64,000 nucleotides of DNA from Azospirillum agricola (GTDB lineage: Bacteria; Pseudomonadota; Alphaproteobacteria; Azospirillales; Azospirillaceae). The notes beneath the pieces were generated by a model that searched no databases, was not told where the DNA came from, and saw only the letters and a list, made by a program, of their open reading frames with translations. The translations under genes and the position numbers were made by a program. Of the stretch, positions 38,789 to 49,496 are shown piece by piece. The stretch is taken from positions 434,001 to 498,000 of the forward strand of contig NZ_JAGINM010000001.1 of the NCBI RefSeq assembly GCF_017876095.1, given 5' to 3'. Position 1 is the stretch's first letter, and each line of letters begins with the position of its first letter.

Positions 38789-41700
38789 CCGGAACCTGCC
38801 GCGTGTCCGCCGTTCGCGTCGTGCCCTGGTCGATGAGGGGTTGCAGCGCCGGGGCGATGCCCTTCAGCAATTGCGCGGGCAGGGCGCTGGTGAAGCGGTA
38901 CTGGTCGGCCTCCGGGCCGTGCACGAAGGCGGTCATGGTGCCGAAGAAGCGGTCGCCGATGTAGAAGACGAAGGTCGCCGTCCGGTTCACCGCCTTCGAT
39001 TCGATCAGCACCCCGCCCGGCCCGTAGCGATCGAGCCGGTGGTCGCCGGTGCCGGTCTTGCCGCCCATCGGAATCGCGGCGCCGCTGGCGTCCTTGAACA
39101 CCCCCCACACCCGCTTGGCGGTGCCGTTCTGCGCCACGTCCATCAGGGCGCGGCGCAGGACGGCGCAGACCTCCGGCCGCAGCACCCGCTTGTTCTCCAG
39201 GGGGCCGAGCCCGAGCTTGGCCTCGTAGGGCGTGCCGGCGGCGAAATGCAGCGACCGAACCCGCAGCATCGGTTGGCGCACCCCGTCGTTGAGGATCAGC
39301 CCGACCAGTTCGGCCAGCGCCGCCGGGCGGTCGGCCGAGCTGCCGATCGCCGTCGCCAGCGAGGGCACCAGCGTCTCGAACGGGTAGCCGACGCTGCGCC
39401 ACTGCTCGGTGATGCGCTGGAAGGCTTCCTCCTCCAGCCCGATGCGGATGCGGGTGTTCTGCGCCGCCTGCCCCTTCTTGAACAGCCAGCGGTAGCTGTC
39501 CTGGCGCACCTGGGCGCTGGCCTCCAGCACCTCGGCGCGCTTGGCGTCGGGGTGCTGCTGGAGATACGCCACCAGCCACAGCTCCAGCGGATGGACGCGG
39601 GCGAGATAGCCGAGGTCGTTCAGGGAGAACCTGTCCGGCCCGTACTTGACGTACAGGCTGCCGATGGTCTGGTCGTCGAGCCTGGCGTTCGGCAGCCGCG
39701 CCCGCAGGAAGGCGGCGAACTCGGCGATCCCGGCGTTGGGCCGCGTGTTGCGGAAGACCACCGCCAGCCGCAGCGGCACCGGGCGCGACCGGCTGGCCAG
39801 CCGGGCGAGCGCGTCGTCGGGTCCGCGCTTGCGGTAGTCGTTGTAGAATCGGTTGAGGAAGTCGCTTCCCTCCTTGTCGGCGAAGCGGGCGAGATACTCC
39901 TGGCGGGCCGGATGGGACGGGTCGTGCAGGATGTCGATGCCGTCGTCGGCGCCCTCGGCCATGTGGAACTGGACGATGTCGCGCATCAGCCGGATGAAGG
40001 GCAGGTTGACGCTGTTCCGCAGCGCCTCCTGGAGGTTCATGATCCGGCCGTTGTCGTCCTTGTTGAAGTTCACGAAGCTGTGCTGGCCGCCGCCGGTGAA
40101 GAAGGTCTCGCCGGGGCTGGCGGAGTAGCGCCGCTCCATCGCCGCGTTCAGCATGGCGGGCAGGCCGCGATCGGGCGCGCTCGTCAGCCAGCCCACCGAC
40201 CAGCGGGTCAGGTTGTCCGACGCCTCCTCGCCGACGTCGGCCAGATACTCGCGCGGCAGGTGGGCGTAGCGGCTGTGCAACTCGGCGACGATCTCAAGAT
40301 AGGTGGTCAGCGTGCGCAGCTTGGCGGTGGAGCCGAGGTCGAGCTTCGCCCCCTCGTTGATGTCGAGCGGCTGGTCGAGGTTGTCGGCCTGGACGCGCAG
40401 GTAATTGGCCTCGGGCCCGCGCTCGTAGAGGGTGACGGAGTAGACGAGCTTCGACAGGTCGTTGTTGCGGGCATCGAGCAGCCGCTCGCCGGTCAGCCCG
40501 AGCGCGTGGGCGTAGGCCGGATCGTTCAGCTTGCCCAGCACCTCGACGACGCGCTGCTGGGTCGGGGCGTCGAGCGTGGTCTGCGCCGTCAGGTCGATGC
40601 GGTCGAGCTGGTAGAGGCTGGGCACGTTCAGCATCGACAGCAGCCGGGCGCGGATGGCGTTGGTCGCCTTCTGCTCGACGAAGGAGGTCGCCGGGGGGGG
40701 CGGCAGCTCGTCGGCGAAGCTGAGGGGCAGGGCGAGGGCGGCGTCGCGCAGCGGCTCGTCGATGACGCCGGCCTGGGCCAGCACCCGCAGGTGGCTGTCG
40801 GCCAGCCGGTCGAGCGCGGCGCGGTCCTGGATCAGGTAATGGGACGGCCGCCGCTGGGCCAGCAGCAGGGCCAGAACCTGCTTGTAGGCCAGCGCCTTGA
40901 GCTGGAGGGAGCGGGCGTCGGTCGCGGGCTCGCTCAATACGCGCTCGGCGATCGACAGATCGGTGCCGAACCACGCCCACAGCCCGTCGCCAAGCCCATT
41001 CACCTCGCCGAAGCCCGGCCGCGCGGTCAGCGGCGTCGAGTTCAGGTAATCGACCAGGATGCGTTGGCGGGTCAGGGTGGTGTCCTCGCCGTCGCGATAG
41101 GCGCGGACGCTGGCGGATGCCATCTGGCGCAGCTTCTCCAGCCCGCTGCTGGTCTGGCCGTCGGGGGAATGGCGGTACTTCTCGATCTGCGTCGCCAGCG
41201 TCGAGCCGCCGGGCGAACGCGACCCCGGCCGCAGCAACTGCACCGGCAGCATGGCGACGGCCCCGGCGAAGCGGTCCCACTCCACCGCCGGGTTGCGGCG
41301 CGGCTCGTCCTCGTTCAGAAGCTCGCGGTTCTCGATGAACAGCAGGGTGTCGGCGACCAGCTTCGGGACATCCTCGAAACGGGCGAAGACCCGCTCCGGG
41401 TAGCGCGCCGAATGCATGATGTGGCCGTTGCGGTCGAGCAGGGTCAGCCCGGCCTGGGTCTTCTCCCGGTAGATCGGGAAGCCGCCGCCGGCCATGAAGC
41501 GGTCGAGCGCCGGGGACAGGACCGCCTGGGATTCGATGCTGTAGAGGTCGCCGGTCAGCGCCTTGAGCTGGTCGGGCAGGGCGGTGTAGCCGAACCGCTC
41601 GTTGTAGGGGCCCTGGGTCGGGTAGCGGGCGGCCGGGTTGGGGCCCTCCTTGACGGTGACGTCCATTGATTGGGCGAAGGGGGCGAGCAGCCGGGCCTGG

Positions 41701-41816
41701 AGTCGCGAGCTGCGCATCTCCTCGCGCGCCGCGATTCCGACTCCGGCGGCGGTCGCCAGCAAGGCCGCCGCCAACGCCGTCCGCCGCACCCAGGTCCGCG
41801 CGCCTGCCTGCGCCAT
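38778..41816 (-). CDS. Bifunctional class A penicillin-binding protein (transglycosylase/transpeptidase)
   Basis: 1012 residues. A single N-terminal membrane anchor (about 10-30) is followed by a GT51 glycosyltransferase domain with LLFIENRELL and SRSPGGSTLATQIEKYRH, and a transpeptidase domain with the active-site Ser in LGSTAKLRTL (SxxK), SVN in LRNSVNLPFIRL and KTG in PMGGKTGTGDHR. It polymerises and cross-links peptidoglycan. It is longer than typical PBP1a. It is convergent with the diguanylate cyclase gene. Confidence 0.92.
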   Translation of the reverse strand: MAQAGARTWVRRTALAAALLATAAGVGIAAREEMRSSRLQARLLAPFAQSMDVTVKEGPNPAARYPTQGPYNERFGYTALPDQLKALTGDLYSIESQAVLSPALDRFMAGGGFPIYREKTQAGLTLLDRNGHIMHSARYPERVFARFEDVPKLVADTLLFIENRELLNEDEPRRNPAVEWDRFAGAVAMLPVQLLRPGSRSPGGSTLATQIEKYRHSPDGQTSSGLEKLRQMASASVRAYRDGEDTTLTRQRILVDYLNSTPLTARPGFGEVNGLGDGLWAWFGTDLSIAERVLSEPATDARSLQLKALAYKQVLALLLAQRRPSHYLIQDRAALDRLADSHLRVLAQAGVIDEPLRDAALALPLSFADELPPPPATSFVEQKATNAIRARLLSMLNVPSLYQLDRIDLTAQTTLDAPTQQRVVEVLGKLNDPAYAHALGLTGERLLDARNNDLSKLVYSVTLYERGPEANYLRVQADNLDQPLDINEGAKLDLGSTAKLRTLTTYLEIVAELHSRYAHLPREYLADVGEEASDNLTRWSVGWLTSAPDRGLPAMLNAAMERRYSASPGETFFTGGGQHSFVNFNKDDNGRIMNLQEALRNSVNLPFIRLMRDIVQFHMAEGADDGIDILHDPSHPARQEYLARFADKEGSDFLNRFYNDYRKRGPDDALARLASRSRPVPLRLAVVFRNTRPNAGIAEFAAFLRARLPNARLDDQTIGSLYVKYGPDRFSLNDLGYLARVHPLELWLVAYLQQHPDAKRAEVLEASAQVRQDSYRWLFKKGQAAQNTRIRIGLEEEAFQRITEQWRSVGYPFETLVPSLATAIGSSADRPAALAELVGLILNDGVRQPMLRVRSLHFAAGTPYEAKLGLGPLENKRVLRPEVCAVLRRALMDVAQNGTAKRVWGVFKDASGAAIPMGGKTGTGDHRLDRYGPGGVLIESKAVNRTATFVFYIGDRFFGTMTAFVHGPEADQYRFTSALPAQLLKGIAPALQPLIDQGTTRTADTRQVPAGL

Positions 41817-41989
41817 GCCGTTTCCGCACCCTCCGCTGTCCGGGGCGGGCCGCCACGGGCCCGGCCGAGATGTGGGGGGACGCTAGTCGAATGTTGGTAA
41901 AAACAGGTTAACAGCCGACCGTGGCCGGGGACGGGTACCGTGAAAATCGGCACCCGTTGCCCGGAGGTCACGCCGCTGCCAAACGGCCG

Positions 41990-43339
41990 TCAGCCCGCCA
42001 GCAGCGCCTTCGCCCGCTCGGCCAGTTCGGTCAGCGGGACCTCGACCTGCTCGCCACGGATCAGATGCTTCAGCGTCGCGGTGCCGCGCGCCTTCTCGTC
42101 CGAGCCCATCAGCAGCACCATCGGGATGCCGGTGCGGTCGGCGTATTTCATCTGCTTGGCGAGCTTGCCGCCGTCGAGCTGGATCTCCGTGTTGATGCCG
42201 GCGGCCCGCAGTTCGGTGGCGAGGCGGAAGTAATCGGCCGACAGCGCGGGGTCCATCTGCGTCACCAGCACCTGGGCGGTCGGCGCGCCGTCCTTGATCA
42301 GGCCGGCCTCCATCAGCTGGTAGAACAGCCGGGTGGCGCCGATCGAGATGCCGACGCCCGGCAGCTTCGACTTGGTGTAATGGCTCGCCAGATTGTCGTA
42401 GCGCCCGCCCGAGCAGACCGAGCCGATGCCGGGATGGTCGTTCAGGAAGGTCTCGTAGACGGTGCCGGTGTAGTAGTCGAGCCCGCGCGCGATGGCGAGG
42501 TTGATGCGCACCGCGTCGTCCGGCACCTGGAAGGCGCGCAGCCCCTCGATCACCGTGGTCAGTTCGGCCACGCCCTGGCGGAAGGTCTCGTTCTCGATGT
42601 CGAGGGCGCCCAGCGCCGCCAGCGTCTCGGCGTTGCTGCCCTTGGCGTCGATCAGCGACAGGATGGTGTCGGCGGCCCCCTCCGCCATGCCGAGGCCGAG
42701 CAGGCTCTCGCGCACCTTGTCGCGGCCGATCTTGTCGAGCTTGTCGATCTCGCGCAGCACCAGCACGCGCGTTTCCGCGTCCTCGACGCCCAGCCCGTCG
42801 AGCAGCCCCAGCAGGACCTTGCGGTTGTTCACGTTGATGGTGAAGCCGCCGAAGTCCAGCTCGGTGAAGACATGGTGGATGACCGCCGGGATCTCGGCGT
42901 CGTACTGGGCGGACAGGCTGTCCTTGCCGATCACGTCGATGTCGCACTGGTAGAATTCGCGGAAGCGTCCGCGCTGCGCCCGCTCGCCGCGGTAGACCCG
43001 CTGGATCTGGTAGCGCCGGAAGGGGAAGGCGAGGTCGCGCTCATGCTCCGCCACATAGCGGGCGAGCGGCACCGTCAGGTCGAAGCGCAACGCCATCTCG
43101 GGCTTGTGGCCCTGCTGGATGGCGCCGGTCGACTGCACGAAATAGACCTGCTTCTCGGTCTCGCCGCCGGACTTGGTCAGCAGCGTGTCCACCGTCTCGA
43201 ACACCGGGGTCTCGACGGGCACGAAGCCGAACCGCTCGTAGCCGCGGCGGATGGTGTCCAGCATGCGCTGGAAGGCCACCTGATGGCGCGGCAGCAGTTC
43301 CATCGTTCCGGGCGGGGTGCGGGGCGTGATCAGGCTCAT
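41990..43339 (-). CDS. hisS: Histidyl-tRNA synthetase
   Basis: 449 residues. Class II core: motif 2 [20 protein letters not shown], the HisA region [13 protein letters not shown], and GGRYDNL. The C-terminal anticodon-binding domain starts near VLVTQMDP. Length and order are standard. It lies just upstream of the PBP gene on the same strand, 173 bp away, and is divergent from the small exported protein gene. Confidence 0.97.
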   Translation of the reverse strand: MSLITPRTPPGTMELLPRHQVAFQRMLDTIRRGYERFGFVPVETPVFETVDTLLTKSGGETEKQVYFVQSTGAIQQGHKPEMALRFDLTVPLARYVAEHERDLAFPFRRYQIQRVYRGERAQRGRFREFYQCDIDVIGKDSLSAQYDAEIPAVIHHVFTELDFGGFTINVNNRKVLLGLLDGLGVEDAETRVLVLREIDKLDKIGRDKVRESLLGLGMAEGAADTILSLIDAKGSNAETLAALGALDIENETFRQGVAELTTVIEGLRAFQVPDDAVRINLAIARGLDYYTGTVYETFLNDHPGIGSVCSGGRYDNLASHYTKSKLPGVGISIGATRLFYQLMEAGLIKDGAPTAQVLVTQMDPALSADYFRLATELRAAGINTEIQLDGGKLAKQMKYADRTGIPMVLLMGSDEKARGTATLKHLIRGEQVEVPLTELAERAKALLAG

Positions 43340-43531
43340 CGGAATGGGTCCGGACTGGATGGGAAAAGCCCGCGTTTTCTAGCCCCTTTCCCCGCTCCCG
43401 TCACCTGCGGGCGGAAATTTTTCAGGTGCCGCGTTTTTTTCCGGAAGAGGCGTGGAATGGAACGCGGGGGCGCCGCGTTCATCTTGGCACGACGCCGCGC
43501 TGCGGGTCGCTCATCAAACGGGAGAAATCTA

Positions 43532-44101
43532 ATGTCCGGCACCGTCTTTGGGTCGCGTATCCGTTCGTCCGTCTCGACTTTTGCGGTTGTGGCCCTGCTG
43601 GCCGCCGCCCCGGCGCTGGTCGCCGGTTCCGCCTCGGCCGCGACGGTCGACCAGGGCGCCCCGTCGGCGACCAGCACGGCTCCTTCGGCGGCGCCCGCCC
43701 CGAAGACGGAGCAGAAGGCCGCCGTCCCGGCCGCGACCCAGACCACGAGCCAGGCTCCGGCGGCGACCACGACCCAGGCCGCTCCGCAGGCCGCCGCCCC
43801 GGCCAAGCCGGGCCACGTCCAGGTCGCGACCACGCCGAAGGCCGAGGTGACCAAGGCCCAGGCCGACGCGGTCGCCAAGGAGCTGGGCGCCAAGCCGACC
43901 GACGCGCTGAGCGTCCAGCTCGGCAAGTATCACGAGCAGATCGAGGCCGCCCACGCGTTGAAGGAGAAGGCCGCCCGCGACAAGGCCGTGACCGAGGCCC
44001 GCCAGCAGCTCACCGCCATCGGCGGCAAGCCGGTGACGCCCGAGCAGGCCGCGAAGGTCGATGGCATCCTCGGCGTGAAGGCACCCTCCACCATCCAGTG
44101 A
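43532..44101 (+). CDS. Exported Ala/Pro/Thr-rich protein of unknown function
   Basis: 189 residues. The Sec signal peptide has a hydrophobic core FAVVALLAAAPALVAG and likely cleavage after ASA. A low-complexity Ala/Pro/Thr region to about residue 100 is followed by a charged helical C-terminal part (QLGKYHEQIEAAHALKEKAA). The ATG is preceded by GGGAG. No family recognised; a periplasmic or surface protein is expected. Confidence 0.75.
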   Translation: MSGTVFGSRIRSSVSTFAVVALLAAAPALVAGSASAATVDQGAPSATSTAPSAAPAPKTEQKAAVPAATQTTSQAPAATTTQAAPQAAAPAKPGHVQVATTPKAEVTKAQADAVAKELGAKPTDALSVQLGKYHEQIEAAHALKEKAARDKAVTEARQQLTAIGGKPVTPEQAAKVDGILGVKAPSTIQ

Positions 44102-44275
44102 GCCTGATCCGCCTGTGACCGGCCGCCCCACTCCCTCACGCCGGCAAGGGAGGAGGGGCGGTCGTCCGCAGCCTCGCGACGGTACGGCGTTCCGGACGTT
44201 GAGCCGGAACCGCGATGGCGATAGAACGTCCCTTGACGCTCCATCCCCTCTCCACGCCATCGCCGGAAAACCGCC

Positions 44276-45331
44276 ATGCCGCTCGACCGCCTCGTCCTCC
44301 GCCGTCCCGACGACTGGCATGTCCATCTGCGTGACGGGGCCATGCTGAAGGCGGTCCTGCCCTTCACCGCCCGCCAGTTCGGCCGCGCCATCGTCATGCC
44401 GAACCTGAAGCCGCCGGTCACCCACGCCGCCGACGCCGTCGCCTACCGCGACCGCATCCTGGCGGCGCTGCCGGACGGCGTGGCCTTCACCCCGCTGATG
44501 ACCGCCTACCTGACCGACGGCACCGACGCCGAGGATCTGGCGCGCGGCTTCGAGGAGGGGGTGTTCGCCGCCGCCAAGCTCTACCCGGCCAACGCCACCA
44601 CCAACAGCGCCCACGGCGTCACCGACATCGCCCGCATCGCCCCGGTGCTGGAGCGCATGGCGGAGATCGGCATGCCGATCCTCATCCATGGCGAGGTGAC
44701 CGACCAGAGCGTCGACATCTTCGACCGCGAGGCGGTGTTCATCGACACCATCCTGGCGCCGTTGATGGAGCGCCACCCGAGCTTGCGCGTCGTGCTGGAG
44801 CATGTGACGACCGCCGACGCGGTGGCCTTTGTCCGCGCCCACGCCGCCAGCGGGCGGATCGGCGCCACCATCACCGCGCACCATCTGCTGATCAACCGCA
44901 GCCACATCTTCCAGGGCGGCATCCGCCCGCACCTCTACTGCCTGCCCATCGCCAAGCGCGAGACGCACCGCGTCGCGCTGGTCGAGGCGGCGACCTCCGG
45001 CGAGGCGCCCTTCTTCCTTGGCACCGACACCGCGCCGCACATGGTGACGGCAAAGGAAGCGGCCTGCGGCTGCGCCGGCTGCTTCACCGCCGCCAACGCG
45101 CTGGAGCTGTACGCCGAGGCGTTCGACGAGGCCGGGGCGCTGGACAAGCTGGAAGCCTTCGCCAGCCTGAACGGCCCGCGCTTCTACGGCCTGCCGGCCA
45201 ACGAGGAGCGGGTGGTGCTGGAGCGCCGCCCGTCGGTGACGCCGGACGTGATCCTGGTCAGCGAGGGCGACGCGGTGCTGCCCTTCCGCAGCGGCGAGAC
45301 CCTGCGCTGGAGCTTCGCCGGGGTGGTGTGA
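44276..45331 (+). CDS. pyrC: Dihydroorotase (class II)
   Basis: 351 residues. PyrC cyclises carbamoyl-aspartate to dihydroorotate. Metal ligands are visible in [10 protein letters not shown], the carboxylated Lys in [14 protein letters not shown], His in [11 protein letters not shown], and FLGTDTAPH. Length and motif spacing match the E. coli PyrC type. It is convergent with xseA; an inverted-repeat element separates them. Confidence 0.97.
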   Translation: MPLDRLVLRRPDDWHVHLRDGAMLKAVLPFTARQFGRAIVMPNLKPPVTHAADAVAYRDRILAALPDGVAFTPLMTAYLTDGTDAEDLARGFEEGVFAAAKLYPANATTNSAHGVTDIARIAPVLERMAEIGMPILIHGEVTDQSVDIFDREAVFIDTILAPLMERHPSLRVVLEHVTTADAVAFVRAHAASGRIGATITAHHLLINRSHIFQGGIRPHLYCLPIAKRETHRVALVEAATSGEAPFFLGTDTAPHMVTAKEAACGCAGCFTAANALELYAEAFDEAGALDKLEAFASLNGPRFYGLPANEERVVLERRPSVTPDVILVSEGDAVLPFRSGETLRWSFAGVV

Positions 45332-45345
45332 TCCGCGACGCGCTG

Positions 45346-45457
45346 CCCCCACCCCGACCCTCCCCCGCTGGGCGGGAGAGGGGGCCTGTTGGAGCTTTGG
45401 GGAACACGGCGGCAGACTCCTCCCCCGCCCAGCGGGGGAGGTTAGGGTGGGGGTCTA
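45346..45457. repeat. Large imperfect inverted repeat between pyrC and xseA
   Basis: Two arms of about 37 bp (around 45346-45384 and 45420-45457) are inverted copies, each containing CTCCCCCGCTGGGCGGG or its complement and an outer CCCCCACCC. Between two convergent stops, it can fold on either strand and may serve as a bidirectional terminator. It looks like a dispersed intergenic repeat. Confidence 0.85.
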
Positions 45458-45482
45458 ACGTCTCCGCCCCACCAGAACTCTG

Positions 45483-47075
45483 TCAGAACAGGCTTCCCTG
45501 CACCGGGACCGGCCGCGGCTTGCGCACCGCCTCCACCTTCTTCTCGACCTTCGGCTCGCCGCCGTCCACCGTCGCGCCGACGCGGCCTTCCTCGCCGAAC
45601 ACCAGCGTCACCGGCAGCCCCGGCACCGCCTGCTCGGCCCGCGTGATCGGCCGGCCCTCGCGGTCTTCGACCAGGGCGAAGCCGCGCGCCAGCACGCCCT
45701 TGTAGCTGTAGCTCTCCAGCAACTGTCCGACCGCCGCCAGCCTGGCCCCGCGCTCCTCGACGCTCTTGCCGTAGGCGCGCTCCAGGCGTGGCGTCAGGTC
45801 GGCCAGCCGCCGCTCGGCCTCGCCCAGCTTCACCCGCGCCGGGGTCAGCGACAGCCGCCCGGCCACCCGCTCGAAGCGGCCCTCCGCCATCGCCACCGCG
45901 TGCCGCAGGGCGCCGTCCAGCGCGCGGGCCTCCGAGGTCAGGCGCTGGCCGGCCTGGGCCAGCTTCTCGCGCGGGTGGCGCAGCTTGGCCGACAGCTCGC
46001 CGACCCGCGTCCGCCGCCGTTCCAGCAAGGCCGCCGCCGCGAGGTTCAGCCTCTCCGCCCGGTCGTCGAGCCGCTGGGCGTGCCCCTCCAGCAGCGCGCG
46101 GGGATCGCCGAGGCCGCGCGCCAGCCCCTCGACGCGGTTGCGGCGGTCCGCCACCGCGCGGCTGGCGCAGGCGAGCAGCCGGCGTTCGTCGTCGAGGATC
46201 TGGGCCAGCAGTTCGGTCCGGACCGGCACCGCCATCTCGGCGGCGGCGGTCGGGGTCGGCGCCCGCAGGTCGGAGGCGAAGTCGATCAGCGTCGTGTCGG
46301 TCTCGTGCCCGACCGCCGAGATCAGCGGGATGGCGCTGGCCGCCGCCGCGCGGACGACGTTCTCCTCGTTGAAGGCCATCAGGTCCTCCAGCGAGCCGCC
46401 GCCGCGCGCCACGATCAGCAGGTCGGGGCGCGGCACCGGCCCGCCCGGCACGATCCGGTTGAAGCCCTGGATCGCCGCCGTCACCTCGGCCGCCGCGCGC
46501 TCGCCCTGGACGGCGACCGGCCACAGCAGGACATGGCGCGGGAAGCGGTCGTTCAGCCGGTGCAGGATGTCGCGGATGACGGCGCCGGTCGGCGAGGTGA
46601 CGACGCCGATCACGTCTGGCAGGAAGGGGATCGCCTTCTTGCGCGACGGCTCGAACAGCCCCTCCGCTGCGAGGCGCCGCTTGCGCTCCTCCAGCATCTT
46701 CAGCAGGGCGCCCTCGCCGGCCAGTTCCATCGATTCGATGATGAGCTGGTACTGCGAGCGGCCGGGGTAGGTGGTCATCCGCCCATTGACGATGACCTCC
46801 AGACCCTCCTCCGGCCTGACCGCCAGCTTGGCGACGGTGCCGCGCCAGCACACCGCCTCGATGACGGCGGTGTCGTCCTTCAGCCGCATGTAGCAGTGGC
46901 CGGAGCTGTGCTTCTTGGGCTGCGAGATCTCGCCGCGCACGCGCACGAAGCCGAACTCGTCCTCGATGCTGCGCTTCAGGCGGCGGGCGAGATCGCCGAC
47001 GGTGAATTCCGGCAGGTTGGAGCCGGGGCGCGGTTCCGGGGCGATCAGCGGGAGGGCGTCGAGGTCGTTGGTCAT
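45483..47075 (-). CDS. xseA: Exodeoxyribonuclease VII large subunit
   Basis: 530 residues. An N-terminal OB fold ([26 protein letters not shown]) is followed by the catalytic domain ([58 protein letters not shown]) and the long coiled-coil, and it ends [18 protein letters not shown]. The ATG at 47075 begins [11 protein letters not shown] with a GAG-containing ribosome-binding site. It is divergent from purD. Confidence 0.96.
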   Translation of the reverse strand: MTNDLDALPLIAPEPRPGSNLPEFTVGDLARRLKRSIEDEFGFVRVRGEISQPKKHSSGHCYMRLKDDTAVIEAVCWRGTVAKLAVRPEEGLEVIVNGRMTTYPGRSQYQLIIESMELAGEGALLKMLEERKRRLAAEGLFEPSRKKAIPFLPDVIGVVTSPTGAVIRDILHRLNDRFPRHVLLWPVAVQGERAAAEVTAAIQGFNRIVPGGPVPRPDLLIVARGGGSLEDLMAFNEENVVRAAAASAIPLISAVGHETDTTLIDFASDLRAPTPTAAAEMAVPVRTELLAQILDDERRLLACASRAVADRRNRVEGLARGLGDPRALLEGHAQRLDDRAERLNLAAAALLERRRTRVGELSAKLRHPREKLAQAGQRLTSEARALDGALRHAVAMAEGRFERVAGRLSLTPARVKLGEAERRLADLTPRLERAYGKSVEERGARLAAVGQLLESYSYKGVLARGFALVEDREGRPITRAEQAVPGLPVTLVFGEEGRVGATVDGGEPKVEKKVEAVRKPRPVPVQGSLF

Positions 47076-47148
47076 GGTGCTCTTGAGTTGGGGCGCGGCC
47101 ATGATACAAGGCGCGATGTCGGCAACAAGCCTTGAAGGGGCGCGTACC

Positions 47149-48435
47149 ATGAAAGTCCTCGTCGTCGGATCCGGCGGCCGCGAGCATGCCCTGTGCCGGG
47201 CCATCGCCAACTCCCCGCTGTGCGGCGCGCTCTATTGCGCGCCCGGCAACGCCGGCATCGCCGACGTGGCGACGCTGGTGCCGGTCGGCTCGGAGGACGT
47301 CGAGGGGCTGGTCCGCTTCGTCCAGGACAACGCCATCGACTTCGTGGTCGTCGGTCCCGAAGGCCCGCTGGTGCTGGGGCTGGTCGACCGGCTGACGGCG
47401 CTCGGCGTCAAGGCCTTCGGGCCGAGTGCCGCGGCGGCGGAGCTTGAGGGCTCCAAGGGCTTCATGAAGGACATCCTGGCGAAGTACGGCGTGCCGACCG
47501 CCTTCTACGGCCGCTTCACCGACGCCGGCGCCGCCAAGGACTATGTCCGCAAGCACGGCGCCCCCATCGTGGTGAAGGCCGACGGGCTGGCCGCCGGCAA
47601 GGGCGTCACCGTCGCCCGCACCGAGGCCGAGGCCTTCGCCGCCATCGACGAGGCGCTGGTCGACGGCCGCTTCGGCGCCGCCGGTGCCGAGGTGGTGGTG
47701 GAAGAGTTCCTCGACGGCGAGGAGGTCAGCTTCTTCGCGCTGTGCGACGGCGAGAACGCGCTGCCGCTGGCCTCGGCGCAGGACCACAAGGCGGTCGGCG
47801 ACGGCGACACCGGCCCCAACACCGGCGGCATGGGCGCCTATTCCCCGGCGCCGGTTCTGACGCCGGAGCTTGAGGCCCGCGTCATGCGCGAGATCATCGA
47901 GCCGACCGTCAAGGGCATGGCGGCGGAGGGCCGTCCCTTCAAGGGCGTTCTGTTCGCCGGACTGATGATCATGAACACGCCGGACGGCCCGGTGCCGAAG
48001 ACGCTGGAGTTCAACGTCCGCTTCGGCGACCCGGAATGCCAGACGCTGATGACGCGGCTGAAGTCCGACGCGCTGGCCGCGCTGGTCGCGGCGGCCGACG
48101 GGGTGCTCGACGGCATCGACCTGCGCTGGCACGAGGGCACCGCGCTGTGCGTGGTGATGGCGGCCGAGGGCTACCCCGGCGATTACAGGAAGAACACCGA
48201 GATCCGCGGCCTGGACGCCGCCAACGCGGTGGACTCGGTGACGGTCTATCACGCCGGCACCAAGCGCGCCGAGGACGGCCGGGTGCTGTCGGTCGGCGGC
48301 CGCGTGCTGGGCGTGACCGCCCTGGCCCCGACGGTGGCCGAGGCGCAGGCCGCAGCCTACCGTGGCGTCGATGCGCTCGACTGGCCGGAGGGCTTCTGCC
48401 GACGCGACATCGGCTGGCGGGCGGTTGGGCGCTGA
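47149..48435 (+). CDS. purD: Phosphoribosylamine-glycine ligase
   Basis: 428 residues. An ATP-grasp enzyme of purine synthesis. Signature sequences are [45 protein letters not shown] and [13 protein letters not shown]. The length is standard. It is separated by 74 bp from the divergent xseA start and is convergent with tadA. Confidence 0.98.
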   Translation: MKVLVVGSGGREHALCRAIANSPLCGALYCAPGNAGIADVATLVPVGSEDVEGLVRFVQDNAIDFVVVGPEGPLVLGLVDRLTALGVKAFGPSAAAAELEGSKGFMKDILAKYGVPTAFYGRFTDAGAAKDYVRKHGAPIVVKADGLAAGKGVTVARTEAEAFAAIDEALVDGRFGAAGAEVVVEEFLDGEEVSFFALCDGENALPLASAQDHKAVGDGDTGPNTGGMGAYSPAPVLTPELEARVMREIIEPTVKGMAAEGRPFKGVLFAGLMIMNTPDGPVPKTLEFNVRFGDPECQTLMTRLKSDALAALVAAADGVLDGIDLRWHEGTALCVVMAAEGYPGDYRKNTEIRGLDAANAVDSVTVYHAGTKRAEDGRVLSVGGRVLGVTALAPTVAEAQAAAYRGVDALDWPEGFCRRDIGWRAVGR

Positions 48436-48486
48436 GCCGGAGTGGCGGGCCCATAACCCATTGTCGCCAGAGTATTTCTCCTATTC

Positions 48487-48575
48487 GTCATGCCCGGGCT
48501 TGTCCCGGTCATCCACGCGCAGTCCTATCGTCGTGACGTGCGGCCGTGGATGCCCGGCTCAAGGCCGGGCATGAC
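48487..48575. repeat. 31-bp imperfect inverted repeat between purD and tadA
   Basis: 48487-48517 (starts GTCATGCCCGGGCTTG) is an inverted copy of 48545-48575 with four mismatches. Repeats with this GTCATGCCCGG...CATCCACG consensus are widespread in alphaproteobacterial intergenic DNA. It again lies at a convergent junction. Confidence 0.85.
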
Positions 48576-48621
48576 GGAAACGTGAGCGCCGGCCGCTTCC
48601 TGTCCGCCGTCCGGACGGCGC

Positions 48622-49080
48622 TCAACGCCGGCTCTTGAAGAAGTCCCGCAGCAGCGTCCCCGCGCGGGTCTCGCCGATGCCGCCATAGACCTCCGGGGCG
48701 TGGTGACAGGTCGACTGCCGGTAGAAGCGCGGGCCGTGGTCGACCGCGCCGCCCTTGGGGTCGTAGGCGCCGAAATAGACGCGGCGCAGGCGGGCAAAGC
48801 TGAGCGCCGCCGCGCACAGCGCGCAGGGCTCCAGCGTCACGTACAGGTCGCAGCCGGGCAGGCGGGGCGAACCGTGCGCGGCGCAGGCCTGGCGCAGGGC
48901 CAGCACCTCGGCGTGGGCGGTGGGGTCGGCCAGCTCCTCGGTGCGGTTGCCGGCGCGGCCCAGGATGGCGCCGGTCGCCGGATCGACGACCACCGCGCCG
49001 ACCGGCACCTCGCCACGCGCGGCGGCGGCCTCGGCCTCCTGGAAGGCGATGTCCATCGGGGAAGGGCGGAGGCTGCTCAT
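48622..49080 (-). CDS. tadA: tRNA-specific adenosine deaminase
   Basis: 152 residues. Cytidine-deaminase fold with the zinc and proton-shuttle site in PTAHAEVLAL and the second zinc site in LEPCALCAAAL. TadA converts A34 to inosine in tRNA-Arg(ACG). The C-terminus retains DFFKSRR. The ATG at 49080 was chosen; a GTG at 49089 is in frame. Confidence 0.93.
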   Translation of the reverse strand: MSSLRPSPMDIAFQEAEAAAARGEVPVGAVVVDPATGAILGRAGNRTEELADPTAHAEVLALRQACAAHGSPRLPGCDLYVTLEPCALCAAALSFARLRRVYFGAYDPKGGAVDHGPRFYRQSTCHHAPEVYGGIGETRAGTLLRDFFKSRR

Positions 49081-49191
49081 CGGAGGCACCCTGCCCGGCG
49101 TCCCGCGTCCGCGTCAAGGCACCGATGGCCGGGCCGCGCGGTTGACGCCAGACGGGCGGGAACAGCCGCCCGACGCCCCCGGGAGGACACC

Positions 49192-49401
49192 ATGAAGAAC
49201 CATGTCTACAAGAAGGTCGAGATCGTCGGCACCGCGGACTCGTCCGTCGACGAGGCCATCCGCAACGGTCTGGAGCGCGCCTGCAAGACCCTGAAGCATG
49301 TGGACTGGTTCGAGGTCGGCGAGATTCGCGGCAACGTGCAGGGCGGCGAGATCGCCCAGATCCAGGTGGTCATGAAGGTCGGCTTCCGGCTGGACGACTG
49401 A
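49192..49401 (+). CDS. Dodecin (flavin-binding protein)
   Basis: 69 residues, matching the family: VYKKVEIVGTADSSVDEAIRN and a conserved Trp in HVDWFEVGEIRG, ending QVVMKVGFRLDD. Dodecins form hollow dodecamers that store flavins. The ATG has GGGAGG upstream. Confidence 0.95.
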   Translation: MKNHVYKKVEIVGTADSSVDEAIRNGLERACKTLKHVDWFEVGEIRGNVQGGEIAQIQVVMKVGFRLDD

Positions 49402-49496
49402 TCCCGCGCGAAAGCCCGCACAAAAGGTGACATCCGGGCGCCTGGACATGGTGCGGGCGGTTGCGGGCGGCGCGTTCTGGCCCTATGGTCCGCCGC

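Noticed and set aside
48487..48575. Mobile insertion sequence at the purD/tadA junction
   Set aside because: Too short and without coding capacity; it fits a dispersed intergenic palindrome instead.
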